In this document: piece after piece, positions 1-8,651 of the stretch
How the letters are laid out: every line of letters starts with the position of its first letter
Position numbering within the stretch: position 1 is the stretch's first letter
Source of the DNA: Terrirubrum flagellatum
GTDB taxonomy: Bacteria > Pseudomonadota > Alphaproteobacteria > Rhizobiales > Beijerinckiaceae
DNA length: 64,000 bases
NCBI RefSeq assembly: GCF_022059845.1
Contig: NZ_CP091851.1
Location: 3,844,001 to 3,908,000 of the forward strand
Direction: 5' to 3'
Notes under the pieces: generated by a model
The model's database searches: none
Told to the model about the DNA's origin: nothing
The model's input: the letters and a program-made list of their open reading frames with translations, nothing else
Position numbers and translations under genes: made by a program

Positions 1-91
1 AATGGTCGCGCGCCGCGCGGATGGGCATGTCGCGGTGACGCCGGAAGGGTTTCCGGTTCTCGACGCGGTGGTGGCTGATCTCGCCGCGTGA
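1..91 (+). CDS. C-terminal end of a CDS cut by the window edge, possibly HemW
   Basis: An open frame enters from the left edge (frame 2) and ends with TGA at 89-91, leaving about 29 residues that finish with TPEGFPVLDAVVADLAA. A TP-x-G-x-x-VLDAV-x-x-L ending is typical of the C-terminus of the radical-SAM protein HemW (heme chaperone, formerly HemN-like). In Hyphomicrobiales rdgB-hemW commonly precede the LpoA-like lipoprotein/rsmI/yraN/gshB block found just downstream, which supports the idea. Only the tail is visible, so the name is an inference. Confidence 0.45.
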   Translation, partial: MVARRADGHVAVTPEGFPVLDAVVADLAA

Positions 92-157
92 CGCCGGCGC
101 AGCGCGCGAAATCCATCAAAAGCTAATTCTTGAGGCGCGCTTTGCGGCGCCCGGTTT

Positions 158-745
158 TTAGTGCGCCGGAACGGGAACAGCGATCGGCGCTGTCGCGGTC
201 TGGGCTGCCGGCTGCGGATGATAGGCCCAGACCTGGCTGTTGCTGTCGATGACGTGGACCGGAGTCGTCTGAATGCGATCGCCACTCGGAAGCGTGGTCT
301 CGGACATCGGGCCGCTGAATGATACGAGCCGCAATCGCGTGCGATGCACGCGAGAGCCGGGCGGCGCATTCTGCTCCAGCACGTCGACGACGCCGGGAGA
401 GATGACAGCTTCAACAATCGCCGTGTGGTGCGATCGCGTCTGCACGCTCGTCCCGGCTTGCTGCCAGCTTCCGTCGGGATGGATTGTTCGGACGATGCTG
501 TTGTCGTTCCAGCGGTAATTCCGGAATTGCAGGATGTCGCCGGGGCGCAGGCCGTTCACGAGATCAGCGACAGGATCGCCCCAGACATAATTCTGGTTTC
601 CGTTGATGTGGCCCATGATCTGCGTCGAGGTCCGGCCGCCATTCTGCGCGAGCGCCTGCTCCGCCAGAGTCCAGCACTGGCCGTTGCCGACGATCTGATT
701 CATGCGCGCGAGCGCCCAATTCACAATATCTTCGGGAAGAGACAT
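158..745 (-). CDS. Small papain-fold-like (CHAP/NlpC-P60-type) hydrolase, hypothetical
   Basis: A 195-residue protein read from ATG at 745, chosen because GAGGAG lies 9 bases upstream; the frame stays open further upstream but without family-like sequence. It has a possible nucleophilic Cys in NGQCWTLAEQAL near residue 25, a GLRPGDILQF stretch (typical of CHAP and NlpC/P60 domains, which often carry a PGD-x-L/V motif) and a His in HHTAIVE about 100 residues further, followed by VLEQN. This order of Cys, then His, then polar residue fits a papain-like amidase fold. No signal peptide is seen, so a cytoplasmic or non-classically released protein is possible. The C-terminal 25 residues are Ala/Pro-rich. 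Substrate unknown; a peptidoglycan or peptide amidase role is inference. Confidence 0.6.
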   Translation of the reverse strand: MSLPEDIVNWALARMNQIVGNGQCWTLAEQALAQNGGRTSTQIMGHINGNQNYVWGDPVADLVNGLRPGDILQFRNYRWNDNSIVRTIHPDGSWQQAGTSVQTRSHHTAIVEAVISPGVVDVLEQNAPPGSRVHRTRLRLVSFSGPMSETTLPSGDRIQTTPVHVIDSNSQVWAYHPQPAAQTATAPIAVPVPAH

Positions 746-908
746 CAGACGGCTCCTCGATGAGACCGTGTGATGATGCCTCGCGAAATATATGTTGACC
801 GTGCGCGCTCGCACGAGCTTGCGATCTGTCGCGCGCGCAGTTTCGACGACGTCGCTATGATTTCTGGCGCTGATCTCGCACTGGCTGCGGATCAGCCGGC
901 CTGATCGA

Positions 909-1115
909 CTAATTGCGCAGAGGCTGACGCTTGCGATTCTCGTCCTGCTTCTCGACCCAGGCGATGGCGAGATCGAGCGAGGCGAAGCGCGGGCCGGGAT
1001 TGAGGTCTGCAGCCGCTTCGGAGCGGCCATATTCAATGGCGTACTGATTCACGTCCCGCAGGTGACGAATGACGATGAAACTGTTCTCGTTCTGCGTGGG
1101 ACGGTCTGGAGTCAT
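909..1115 (-). CDS. Small hypothetical protein (68 aa)
   Basis: Read from ATG at 1115 with GGTGG about 9 bases upstream; a longer frame to 1289 exists but its extra N-terminal part is Arg-rich and looks non-coding. The product is soluble and charged, with an N-terminal half reading SFIVIRHLRDVNQYAIEYG and a later FASLDLAIAWVEKQDENRK. This resembles small orphan proteins with one beta hairpin and a helix. No family is recognised. It lies upstream of the papain-fold-like gene on the same strand, 163 bases away, and the two may be cotranscribed. Confidence 0.5.
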   Translation of the reverse strand: MTPDRPTQNENSFIVIRHLRDVNQYAIEYGRSEAAADLNPGPRFASLDLAIAWVEKQDENRKRQPLRN

Positions 1116-1339
1116 GTTCAATTCCACCGGTTTTCTTTTGGCCGATCTTCTTAATCCTGCGGCGTCAAACTGGTTCCCGAAAAGGGGCACGCAAAGCCGA
1201 TCGCAAGAAGCAGGCCAGCTCTGGAGAACATTCGCCTTCTCCCGATTTTTCAGTGGTTTGCGCAGCCGACGGCGCGTTTGCGTCATCATTGGCGCATGAG
1301 AGCCAGGAGCCGAAATCGCGCGTTCCGCCCGATTCTGGG

Positions 1340-2530
1340 TCAGGCGCCGAAGGAGCGCGGCGCCGCGCTGACCGCCACGGCCTGACCGTTGCGGATCTCG
1401 TTCACCGCCAGCGCCCTTTCGCTCAGCCCGTCCTGACGGAAGCGGAAGATCCCGTCGGCGCCGCCGAAGCCGGACGGATTGGTCAGCACCTCATCGGAAA
1501 AGCGGCGCTGCCCTTGAGTCCTGACCAGTGCAACCACCAGAGAAGCCGCGTCGTAACTGAGCGTGGAGATGCGGGTCGGGCTGGCGTTGAACTTGGCGCG
1601 GTAACGCTGGGCGAAATTATCGAAGCCTGAAGGGTCGGGCGCAGCAAACCAGCCGCCCTGAAACTGGGCGATGCGGAACACCGAGGACTCATTCCATTGG
1701 CCCAATCCGAGAGGCTTCACGCGCGCCGCGCTGAAATTCGCGGCGCCAAGGCCTTCCGCGATGATCGCCAGCACGTCGCCGCGGGTCGGCAGGAACAGGG
1801 CGTCCGCCTGTGCTGTCGGGCCGGCGACGACGCCCGCGATGGCCTGGATCGCCGGCTGCATTCGCGCGCGATCGGCGGGCAGGCTCTGCACGGCGACGAG
1901 GCGGCCGCCGCGTTTCGCCACGGCGCTCTGGAAGGCGGCGCTGGCGACCGAGCCATAGGCGTCTTCCGGGATCAGCGCCGCGAAGGAGCGCTTGCCCTGC
2001 GCGAAGGCGAAGTCGACAATGCGCTCGACCTCGTTCTCCGGCAGAAAGCTGAGGAGATAGACGCCGCGCGAAGCGACCGAGGCGTCGCTGGAAAAAGCGA
2101 TCATCGGCTTGCCGGCGGCGCGCGTCACCTGCGACGCGGCCTGCACGGCGGGGGCGAACAACGGCCCAAGGACGATCTCCGCGCCCTCGCCGATCGCCTC
2201 CTGCGCAGCCGCGCGGGCGCCATCGGGCGAAGCCCGGTCGTCTTTCACGATAAGCTGGACGTTGGGATTCTCGAATTGCGCCACGGCGAGCTCCGCAGCG
2301 TTCTTCAGTGCGACGCCGGTCGCGCCGCTGCCGGTCAGCGGCAGAATGAGGCCGATCCTGACCACGCCGGGGCCCGCGGGCGCGACCTGCGGTTTCGGGC
2401 CGTCATCGCCCCACAGCGAGCCGACCCCTCCACCACAGGACGCGGTCGCAAGACCGGCGCCGGCGCTCGCGAGCAATCGCGCGAGAACGCGCCGCGAGAC
2501 CGGATGGGGAATTGGGCTACGCCCCTGCAT
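1340..2530 (-). CDS. LpoA/YraM-like penicillin-binding protein activator (periplasmic lipoprotein)
   Basis: A 396-residue protein read from ATG at 2530 with AGAGGAG just upstream; an upstream in-frame extension to 2884 only overlaps rsmI antisense and is not used. The N-terminus has an Arg-containing region, a hydrophobic stretch and a Cys in ATASCGGG, a degenerate lipobox. The body, from VVRIGLILPLTGSGA onward, has the type I periplasmic-binding (Leu/Ile/Val-binding) fold used by LpoA/YraM, including VLGPLFAPAV and GKPMIAFSSD. The family is thought to activate peptidoglycan synthases from the outer membrane. The gene is divergent from rsmI with an 87-base gap; this pairing is conserved in alphaproteobacteria. 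Confidence 0.85.
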   Translation of the reverse strand: MQGRSPIPHPVSRRVLARLLASAGAGLATASCGGGVGSLWGDDGPKPQVAPAGPGVVRIGLILPLTGSGATGVALKNAAELAVAQFENPNVQLIVKDDRASPDGARAAAQEAIGEGAEIVLGPLFAPAVQAASQVTRAAGKPMIAFSSDASVASRGVYLLSFLPENEVERIVDFAFAQGKRSFAALIPEDAYGSVASAAFQSAVAKRGGRLVAVQSLPADRARMQPAIQAIAGVVAGPTAQADALFLPTRGDVLAIIAEGLGAANFSAARVKPLGLGQWNESSVFRIAQFQGGWFAAPDPSGFDNFAQRYRAKFNASPTRISTLSYDAASLVVALVRTQGQRRFSDEVLTNPSGFGGADGIFRFRQDGLSERALAVNEIRNGQAVAVSAAPRSFGA

Positions 2531-2617
2531 AGGCTCCTCTCGACGAGCCGGTTCAATCGACTCAAACGTCTGATAGCATAAACGCTGGCGACGACGCGAA
2601 ACGAAGACGGCCTTTCC

Positions 2618-3553
2618 ATGACCCATCCCCGCGGCGCAGCGAATCCGCTCAAGCCGCAATCGGCGAAGGAATTCACGCTGCACGGCCAGCGCGTCGCCGC
2701 CGAAAGGCTGTCGCCGGGGCTCCATGTGGTGGCGACCCCGATCGGCAATCTGAAGGACGTCACCCTGCGCGCGCTGGGGACGCTCGCAGGCGCCGACGCC
2801 ATTCTCGCCGAAGACACGCGCGTCACGGCGAAGCTGCTCACCCATTATGGCGTCGCGACGCCGACGCTCGCCTATCACGAGCATAATGCGGCGCGGCTGC
2901 GGCCGATGATCCTGTCGCGGCTGCGCGAGGGCGAAGCGATCGCGATCGTTTCCGATGCGGGCACGCCGCTGATTTCAGATCCCGGCTTCAAGCTCGTCGC
3001 TGATGCGGTCGCTGCCGGAATCGCCGTGACGAGCGCGCCCGGCGCGTCCGCCCTCCTCGCTGCGCTGACCATCGCCGGCCTGCCGACCGACCGTTTCTTC
3101 TTCGAAGGCTTCCTGCCGCCGAAAAGCGCAGCGCGGCGCGCTCGCCTCGCCGAACTCGCGTCGATCCCGGCGACTTTGGTGTTCTATGAGGCGCCGTCGC
3201 GGATCGCCGAGATGATTGCGGATGCGGCCGACATGCTCGGTTCGCGCGACGCCTGCGCCGCTCGCGAATTGACCAAGCTGCATGAGGAGGCGTTGCGCGG
3301 CCCCCTTCACGAACTTGCCGCGCAGCTCGCCGAGCGCGACTCCATCCGCGGCGAGATCGTCGTGCTGATCGCCCCGCCGGGCGCGGACGCGGCGGACGAT
3401 CCCGCGTCGCAGGAGGCGGCGCTCGATGAGGCGCTCCGTGCAGCGCTGGCCTCATCTTCGCTGAAACAGGCGGTGGCGGATGTCGCCGCAAAGACCGGCC
3501 AGCCGCGTCGCGTCGTCTATGCGCGCGCGCTCGCGCTTTCGGGAAAATCGTGA
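2618..3553 (+). CDS. rsmI: 16S rRNA (cytidine(1402)-2'-O)-methyltransferase RsmI
   Basis: A 311-residue SAM-dependent tetrapyrrole-methylase-fold enzyme that 2'-O-methylates C1402 of 16S rRNA. Family motifs are clear: [19 protein letters not shown] near residue 34, [44 protein letters not shown] and [11 protein letters not shown], with a C-terminal region that includes VVYARALAL. Length is normal (about 285-310) with a slightly long N-terminus. The stop overlaps the GTG start of yraN by 4 bases (GTGA), so the two are translationally coupled. Confidence 0.95.
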   Translation: MTHPRGAANPLKPQSAKEFTLHGQRVAAERLSPGLHVVATPIGNLKDVTLRALGTLAGADAILAEDTRVTAKLLTHYGVATPTLAYHEHNAARLRPMILSRLREGEAIAIVSDAGTPLISDPGFKLVADAVAAGIAVTSAPGASALLAALTIAGLPTDRFFFEGFLPPKSAARRARLAELASIPATLVFYEAPSRIAEMIADAADMLGSRDACAARELTKLHEEALRGPLHELAAQLAERDSIRGEIVVLIAPPGADAADDPASQEAALDEALRAALASSSLKQAVADVAAKTGQPRRVVYARALALSGKS

Positions 3554-3927
3554 CGCGCAGAGCTGACGAGCGTCGTCGCGCCTATCGCGCCGGGCATGTA
3601 GCGGAATGGATTGCCGCAGCCCTTCTCACCGCCAAGGGCTACCGCATTCTCGCCCGCCGCTACGCCGCCCATGGCGGCGAGATCGATCTGATCGCCCGAC
3701 GCGGCCGCACGGTCGCCTTCATCGAGGTCAAGGCGCGGATGTCGCTCGACGCCGCGCAGGAGGCGATCGGCGCAGCCAAGGAGCAGCGTTTCGGCCGCGC
3801 CGTCGACGCCTGGCTGATGCGCAACGGCTGGGCCGCCGACCATGTGCTCCGCGCCGACGCGGTGCTGATCGCGCCGCGGCGCTGGCCGCGCCATGTGGAG
3901 AACGCGTTCGAACTGGGCCGCTCCTAG
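3550..3927 (+). CDS. yraN: YraN family protein (UPF0102, endonuclease-like)
   Basis: A 125-residue protein starting at GTG 3550 and overlapping the rsmI stop. It carries the UPF0102 core with restriction-endonuclease-like residues: [22 protein letters not shown] followed by VAFIEVKAR (the E-I-D ... E-V-K triad), then [12 protein letters not shown]. Biochemical function is not established for the family. In related genomes gshB follows directly; here the TAG stop lies inside the first copy of a 117-bp repeat, and about 48 kb of polysaccharide genes follow before gshB. Confidence 0.93.
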   Translation: MTRRADERRRAYRAGHVAEWIAAALLTAKGYRILARRYAAHGGEIDLIARRGRTVAFIEVKARMSLDAAQEAIGAAKEQRFGRAVDAWLMRNGWAADHVLRADAVLIAPRRWPRHVENAFELGRS

Positions 3928-4040
3928 ATCACGCCGCATTTTGATTGAATCAATCAAAACGCGGGAACGTGATCGATTCCAGAAGTTTAGAGCATGGCTT
4001 TTGCGAAAAACCGGTATCCACTTTTTCGCGCCATGCTCTA
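3924..4040 (+). repeat. 117-bp palindromic repeat element, copy 1
   Basis: This element matches the reverse complement of 24903-25019 with 7 differences in 117 positions by hand alignment (about 94%). It contains two hairpins: one around GCATTTTGATTG ... CAATCAAAACGC, and one with outer arms TAGAGCATGGC / GCCATGCTCTA enclosing GCGAAAAA ... TTTTTCGC. It starts at CTAG, so its first bases include the yraN stop codon. The TAGAGCATG...CATGCTCTA type is a frequent non-coding palindromic repeat in Hyphomicrobiales. Short frames through it are artefacts. It may act as a transcription terminator after yraN. Confidence 0.9.
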
Positions 4041-4186
4041 GGACCTGTTGACGTCCGCCGGATTGTCGGGAATCGTTCGCTTGGCCATCGCGGGCGACCG
4101 CTCCAGAGCGGTGATGGCGATTTTCAACGATGAGATGATTTGAGCTTTTTTGCGAGGCGGGGGCCTTCGCGAATGGTGGGGCAACA

Positions 4187-4363
4187 ATGAGCGACGATGT
4201 GATGGTCGCTGCGCCCGCAGCGCCGGAACGCGAGCGAGATGACGAGCGCTCGGGACGCGTATTTGTGTTCCTGATCGCAGTCGCCGCTTGGGCGGCGACT
4301 GGCCTGTGGATCGGCTTTCTGCTGTGGGGCGTGTGGAGCCTGTTCAGATTGGCTGCGGGTTAG
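4187..4363 (+). CDS. Small single-span membrane protein (58 aa)
   Basis: ATG at 4187 is preceded by GTGGGG about 6 bases upstream, and the frame ends with TAG at 4361. The first 23 residues are hydrophilic and highly charged (a run of Glu, Arg and Asp). They are followed by a long hydrophobic segment from VFVFLIAVAAWAATGLWIGF to LLWGVWSLF, then a short basic tail. This fits one N-in transmembrane helix, possibly a hairpin. No family is recognised. It lies between the repeat element and the convergent pssD-like gene. Coding potential rests on the start site and the membrane segment. Confidence 0.5.
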   Translation: MSDDVMVAAPAAPERERDDERSGRVFVFLIAVAAWAATGLWIGFLLWGVWSLFRLAAG

Positions 4364-4490
4364 GCGACAGGCCGACAACGCGCGTCGTTCTTTTTTGAAA
4401 TCATCGCGAAGCGCGCGGAGAGGGGCTTATAAGAATGCTCCCTCTGCGCGGTTCAAGATGCGAGTTTGCAGTCAATCCCGCCGCTCACTT

Positions 4491-4961
4491 TCACAGCACT
4501 CTGCCAAAAAATTGCAACCGGGAATTATGATCGGCGAGGTGCGGCCATTGCGTCAGCCAGAGATCGGCGAAACGACGCGCCATGCGGCCCGACCAGGACA
4601 GCTCCTCTGAATTCGCGAGACTGTCGACCCACACCGTCTTGCTGCCGAGCAGCTTTCCGATCTGCAGCGCGATCAGTCCCGGCGCGGCGCCCGTCGTCAC
4701 GATCACATCAGGCCGCAATGTGAGTTGCGCCCAGATCACCTGCAGAACCAGCAGCACGAATCGGTGCGGCGTCGAGCGCGACGCGTCAGCGATGACGCGC
4801 ACGGGACGATCACCGGACGGCGGAGAGGCCCCGCGCATGGTGGTGACATAGTAGGTGTCGTGCCCGTCGAACGCCGGGCTCATGCGCGACAACTGCACCC
4901 AATGCCCGCCGGCGGACGCCACCAGCAGGATGCGCTTGCGAGGCATGAATCTCGGGTCCAT
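4491..4961 (-). CDS. PssD/Alg14-like glycosyltransferase membrane-anchor subunit
   Basis: A 156-residue protein of the Alg14/PssD family. In this family the Alg14-like half anchors the catalytic Alg13/PssE half to the membrane and together they add a sugar (GlcNAc or glucuronic acid) to the lipid-linked intermediate. Visible are ILLVASAGGHWVQLSRM near the N-terminus (the family GGH-x-x-x-L), the hydrophobic FVLLVLQVIWAQLTL, PDVIVTTGAAPG, and a C-terminal WVDSLANSEELSWSG. Start is ATG 4961; ATG 4946 is an alternative. Its partner pssE-like gene is on the opposite strand 3.7 kb away, whereas pssD and pssE are usually adjacent. Confidence 0.85.
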   Translation of the reverse strand: MDPRFMPRKRILLVASAGGHWVQLSRMSPAFDGHDTYYVTTMRGASPPSGDRPVRVIADASRSTPHRFVLLVLQVIWAQLTLRPDVIVTTGAAPGLIALQIGKLLGSKTVWVDSLANSEELSWSGRMARRFADLWLTQWPHLADHNSRLQFFGRVL

Positions 4962-5113
4962 CGCAGATCGAAGCCGTCAAAATTGATTTCGGGAACCGGG
5001 CTGATGATTCCGCCGGAAGTTTGAGGCAATCGTCATGCCATCGGCGGCCGTCGTTATCGCGCTTCGCCGCGAGACGCCATGGTCCGCGCGAGTCAAACTT
5101 GCGACGACCGGCG

Positions 5114-7492
5114 TCACTGGCGAACCTCCAGACATTCCCGATCGTTCGGGAAGACATATCCCTGGCCCGAACAGTTCGCCGGCTCGCCATATCGCCAGCC
5201 CGATCCCTTGTAGCCGACATAGACGCGGCCGAAATGATCCTTGTCGCCTTCGACGACAGTGACCTGATCGAGCGTTCCCACGGGGAAGCGGCCGACGCGC
5301 TTCCATGACGCTGCATCGTCGGTCGAGCGCCACACGCCATAGGCGCCGTTGACGCGGCCGGAAATGAAGATCGCGGGATAGTTCGCGCCGGGCGCCGCCT
5401 TGCCGAAGCCGATATCATCGACGTGATCGACATTGGCGACGATCGTCCAGTTCTCACCGCCGTCGACGCTGCGACGCAGGCGGACATCTCCTTGCGCGAC
5501 CGCGGAGGTGAAGAAGAGATTCCCCGCTTTTCCCGGAACGGCGCGAAGCTTCGCGGTGAACTTGCTCTGCGGCGCGATCTCGCGATTGAAAACCTGAGCC
5601 CAGGTTTCGCCGCCGTCGCGCGTGCGCCAAAGGCCGCGCAGCGCCGCGTTATCGCCATCGCCGGAATGATAATAATAAAACACGCTAGGCAGCACGCGGT
5701 CCGCCGCGAGAATCTTGCGTTGCGAGTAATAGAGCGCATGCGAACCGGTGTTGGGCAGACGCTCGCCGGAAAGCTCGACGCGCCGCCACGTCGCGCCGCG
5801 ATCTTTCGTATAGAATGGGGAGCGATTGTAGGTCGGCGCCCAGATGATGTTGTTGACGTCGTTCGAGGATATGGCGATCGCGCCAAATGACATGCGCCAG
5901 GGATCATCGGCGCGCGTACCCGGCGGCTGCGGCAGCGTTGCGAATCGCGTCCAGTTTCGCCCGCCGTCGGCGCTATAGCCCGCCAGCACGGACTGGCCGT
6001 CCTGAGAGCAACAATTCGTTCTTGTGTCAGATGCGTTGGTTACGACGAATTTCGGATCGGACGGACTCCAGTCGAGCGCCTGCGCGGCGATGACGACGCG
6101 CTCCTTCGGGCCATAGGTCTTCGAGAATGAGTTCAGATCATCCTTGACGTGAATGCCGAAGTCCCACGCCGCGAAGAGCGGCGCCTGACCGGGCGCCTGG
6201 ATCACGTCATTGGCGACAAGCTCCTCGACGCCGCGCGTCTGACTCGTCCAGAGAATATCGGTCGCCATCTTCGGAACGTCAGCGATATAGACGCCTGTTC
6301 CGGCTCCATTGATCATCCGGTTGGGAACCACGGGATCGAACGTCACGCGGCCTGTCGCGAAATAGGAAACATTCGCGATGCGCAGCCATGGCGGATCGCG
6401 CTCGCCTGCGCGGGAGTGATGCGCGACGCGCGTCCAGGATTCCCCGCCATCCATCGATCGTGAAGTCCCTCCGCCCTCATCGAAGACGAAGATTTCGGCT
6501 GTGCGCGGATTGATCGCAACCGACGCAAAACCGAAGCGGCGCTCCGCGCCGAGCTGGCCGGTCAGATCCGTCCAGGCGCCGCTCCTGAAGCGCCAGACAG
6601 TCTTGCTCATCTGGTCGACGCCAAAGAGCGTTCCATCGGGCGCATAGGCTGCCTGCTTCAGCGTCCGCGGCTGATTCATTTCGGCCGGCGCGAGCGGCGC
6701 GAAATTGCGGCCGCCATCTGCCGACACGAAGACGCCGTTTCCAGCCGACATCGCCAGCACGCGCCCCGTGTAGGCTCCCCCCGCCGCGTGTTCGAACCAG
6801 GGCAGCACGCCCGCGCTTCGATTCTCTCCGCCAGAGGAGAGGTCGCCGCCGCGCGGCACGCTTGTGATATTCTGCCACGTCGCGCCGCCATCCTCGGAGC
6901 GAAGCAACCCGTTTTGCGGCGTGCCGAAGAATACGAGATCGGGATTATTCGGTCCGACCGCCATGAACGGGCCGTAGTGCCGAAACTTGCCGTTGGCGTC
7001 GAACTTGATCGGAAACGGTCCTGATCGCGACACGCGCTCGAATTTCGCGCCGCGATTGTCGGAGCGATAGATGCGGCCATTGATCGCCATATAAATGCGA
7101 TCCGGCTTCGATGGCGCGACGACGATCTCATAGACGCCTTCGGCGGCGCCATTCTGAATCTGGTCGGCCTCGGGCATCGTCGACGATGTCACGAGTTGCG
7201 CCCAGCGATCCTCCCTGGCGAGCCAGAGATAGGCGCCATAGACGTCCGTGCGAATGACCCGCGTCGCGCCCGTCGGATCGGAATCATAACCGGTGATGAA
7301 TCCACCGCCGCCGATCGCGACAGGCCGCCAGAGATAGCTTTCAACGCCCGAAGAAGAAGCAGATTGGGCGCCGACCGGCGCCGTCCATGCGAACAAGCTC
7401 GCGAGCGCGCAGGCGCCAAGCGCGGCGAAATGAGAACGGATCGTCGGCGTGCGCCTGCTCGACGCACGCGACGAAACATGCCCGTCAATCAT
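5114..7492 (-). CDS. Secreted GH74-like beta-propeller protein with Asp-box repeats
   Basis: A 792-residue protein with an Arg-rich N-terminus and a signal sequence ending near VGAQ-SAS (residue 43). It opens with WRPVAIGGGGFITG and RTDVYGAYLW, the hallmark start of GH74 xyloglucanase/oligoxyloglucan-hydrolase propellers. About eight Asp-box (S/T-x-D-x-G-x-T/N-W/F) repeats follow, among them SEDGGATW, SADGGRNF, SMDGGESW, SADGGRNW, TKDRGATW, TRDGGETW and SVDGGENW. Length fits a double-propeller GH74. It would act in the periplasm or outside the cell. The ATG lies 8 bases inside the end of the upstream WecG-like gene, so translation is probably coupled to polymer synthesis; cleavage or sensing of the cell's own EPS is inferred. 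Confidence 0.75.
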   Translation of the reverse strand: MIDGHVSSRASSRRTPTIRSHFAALGACALASLFAWTAPVGAQSASSSGVESYLWRPVAIGGGGFITGYDSDPTGATRVIRTDVYGAYLWLAREDRWAQLVTSSTMPEADQIQNGAAEGVYEIVVAPSKPDRIYMAINGRIYRSDNRGAKFERVSRSGPFPIKFDANGKFRHYGPFMAVGPNNPDLVFFGTPQNGLLRSEDGGATWQNITSVPRGGDLSSGGENRSAGVLPWFEHAAGGAYTGRVLAMSAGNGVFVSADGGRNFAPLAPAEMNQPRTLKQAAYAPDGTLFGVDQMSKTVWRFRSGAWTDLTGQLGAERRFGFASVAINPRTAEIFVFDEGGGTSRSMDGGESWTRVAHHSRAGERDPPWLRIANVSYFATGRVTFDPVVPNRMINGAGTGVYIADVPKMATDILWTSQTRGVEELVANDVIQAPGQAPLFAAWDFGIHVKDDLNSFSKTYGPKERVVIAAQALDWSPSDPKFVVTNASDTRTNCCSQDGQSVLAGYSADGGRNWTRFATLPQPPGTRADDPWRMSFGAIAISSNDVNNIIWAPTYNRSPFYTKDRGATWRRVELSGERLPNTGSHALYYSQRKILAADRVLPSVFYYYHSGDGDNAALRGLWRTRDGGETWAQVFNREIAPQSKFTAKLRAVPGKAGNLFFTSAVAQGDVRLRRSVDGGENWTIVANVDHVDDIGFGKAAPGANYPAIFISGRVNGAYGVWRSTDDAASWKRVGRFPVGTLDQVTVVEGDKDHFGRVYVGYKGSGWRYGEPANCSGQGYVFPNDRECLEVRQ

Positions 7493-8261
7493 GGGTTTTC
7501 GTGGCCAGATGATAGATCGCGCTGGGATTTGTCATGAGATAGCGGCCGCCAAGGCGCAACGGCTCCAGCATCGCGCGATGAAGCCATTCGAATCCGGCGC
7601 GCTGCATCCATATCGGCGCGCGCGGGAAGCGGCCGGAACTGTGATCGAACAAACCGCCGCAGGTCCTGATCCAGGCGAGGCCCTCGAGACGGTGACGATT
7701 GGCGACGGCGAATCTCTCCTGCATCGGCGTGCCGAGTCCGACCCAGAGAACATCGGCGCGGCTTGCGACGATTTCTTCGCAAATCTGCGCCTCTTCCTCA
7801 GGCTTGAAATAGCCGTGCCTGACGCCGACGATCTGCAGGCCAGGATGGCGTTGCGCAATCTTCTTCGCGGCCAGCGCCGCGACGCCAGGCTCGGCGCCGA
7901 GAAAAAAGAATCGCAAGCCATCGCGCACCGCGACAGCGGCGGCGTCGTGAATGAAATCCGTCGTCGCGATCCGATCGGGTAGCGGAGCGCGGCAAAAAAG
8001 TCTTGTCGCGATCACGAGCGGCATCCCGTCAGCGTCGATGATATCGGCCTCGAGAAGAAGCTCCTTGAAATTGACGCTCTTGTGAAAGAGCGCGATCGAG
8101 GCGCCGTTCGAAGCAATGACCAGGCGAGGAAGAAGCAGCTTTCCGGCGCGCGCAAGCGCGCTGTCGTCCGCCATCTGCTGGGCCAACTCTGAACGGGTCA
8201 AACGCGCTGTCGGAATTCCCCCTACTATCACTTTGTCGATGGAATGCATTCCAATAAACAA
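7485..8261 (-). CDS. WecG/TagA/CpsF family (GT26) glycosyltransferase
   Basis: A 258-residue GT26 enzyme, the family that transfers ManNAc-type or other sugars onto lipid-linked intermediates at the inner membrane. Family motifs are DADGMPLV (residues 76-83), FFLGAEPGVAALAA, VGLGTPMQERF and the C-terminal GGLFDHSSGRFPRAPIWMQ followed by the FEWLHRAMLEP amphipathic helix used for membrane attachment. Start ATG 8261 is taken; ATG 8249 is possible. It is first in the minus-strand unit wecG-like / GH74-like / pssD-like, reading away from a 390-base divergent region. Confidence 0.9.
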   Translation of the reverse strand: MFIGMHSIDKVIVGGIPTARLTRSELAQQMADDSALARAGKLLLPRLVIASNGASIALFHKSVNFKELLLEADIIDADGMPLVIATRLFCRAPLPDRIATTDFIHDAAAVAVRDGLRFFFLGAEPGVAALAAKKIAQRHPGLQIVGVRHGYFKPEEEAQICEEIVASRADVLWVGLGTPMQERFAVANRHRLEGLAWIRTCGGLFDHSSGRFPRAPIWMQRAGFEWLHRAMLEPLRLGGRYLMTNPSAIYHLATKTHD

Positions 8262-8651
8262 ACCTTGACGCTCGTGGCGCCGCGGATGCGCGCCGAAAGA
8301 AGAGCCGTCAATGTCTTGTCGCCCAAATATGGAAGAACCTCAATAGCAGGCCGCGTCCCCCCATCCAGATCACAAATGAGACTATGTTGAGACCGTGACA
8401 TGATCCGGTCGTGAATCATGCGCCGCGATGCGTGGATATGTCGCGCACGCCCGATTGGCTTCTCATTCAGCGCAGACGAACGCCGCGTCACGGGCAAGTC
8501 ACGCGAAAGGTGGATGATTCACGCAGCAAACTTGGCGCCACATCGCGTCAAATGCGCTCGCGGCGCTCACAAATATCAATAATTCTGCGCTTGCTCTGGC
8601 TGCGTGATTTCGTTGATCTATAAGGAGCGCCGTGAAGGAAGGGGCGCATAT
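8262..8651. other. Divergent intergenic region between WecG-like and PssE-like genes
   Basis: About 390 bases with no convincing gene; two short frames (8228-8497 minus, 8411-8623 plus) have no start-site support and look random. It must hold promoters for the minus-strand wecG-like unit and the long plus-strand unit that starts at 8652. No sigma-70 pair with correct spacing was found by eye. GGAAGGGG just before 8652 is the ribosome site of the pssE-like gene. Confidence 0.5.

Noticed and set aside
2531-2884. N-terminal extension of the LpoA-like frame
   Set aside because: It overlaps the divergent rsmI start; the lipoprotein signal and a strong ribosome site begin at 2530.
3945-4133. Short frames that give similar peptides near 4.0 kb and 24.9 kb
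   Set aside because: The similarity comes from reading through the two copies of the 117-bp non-coding repeat.
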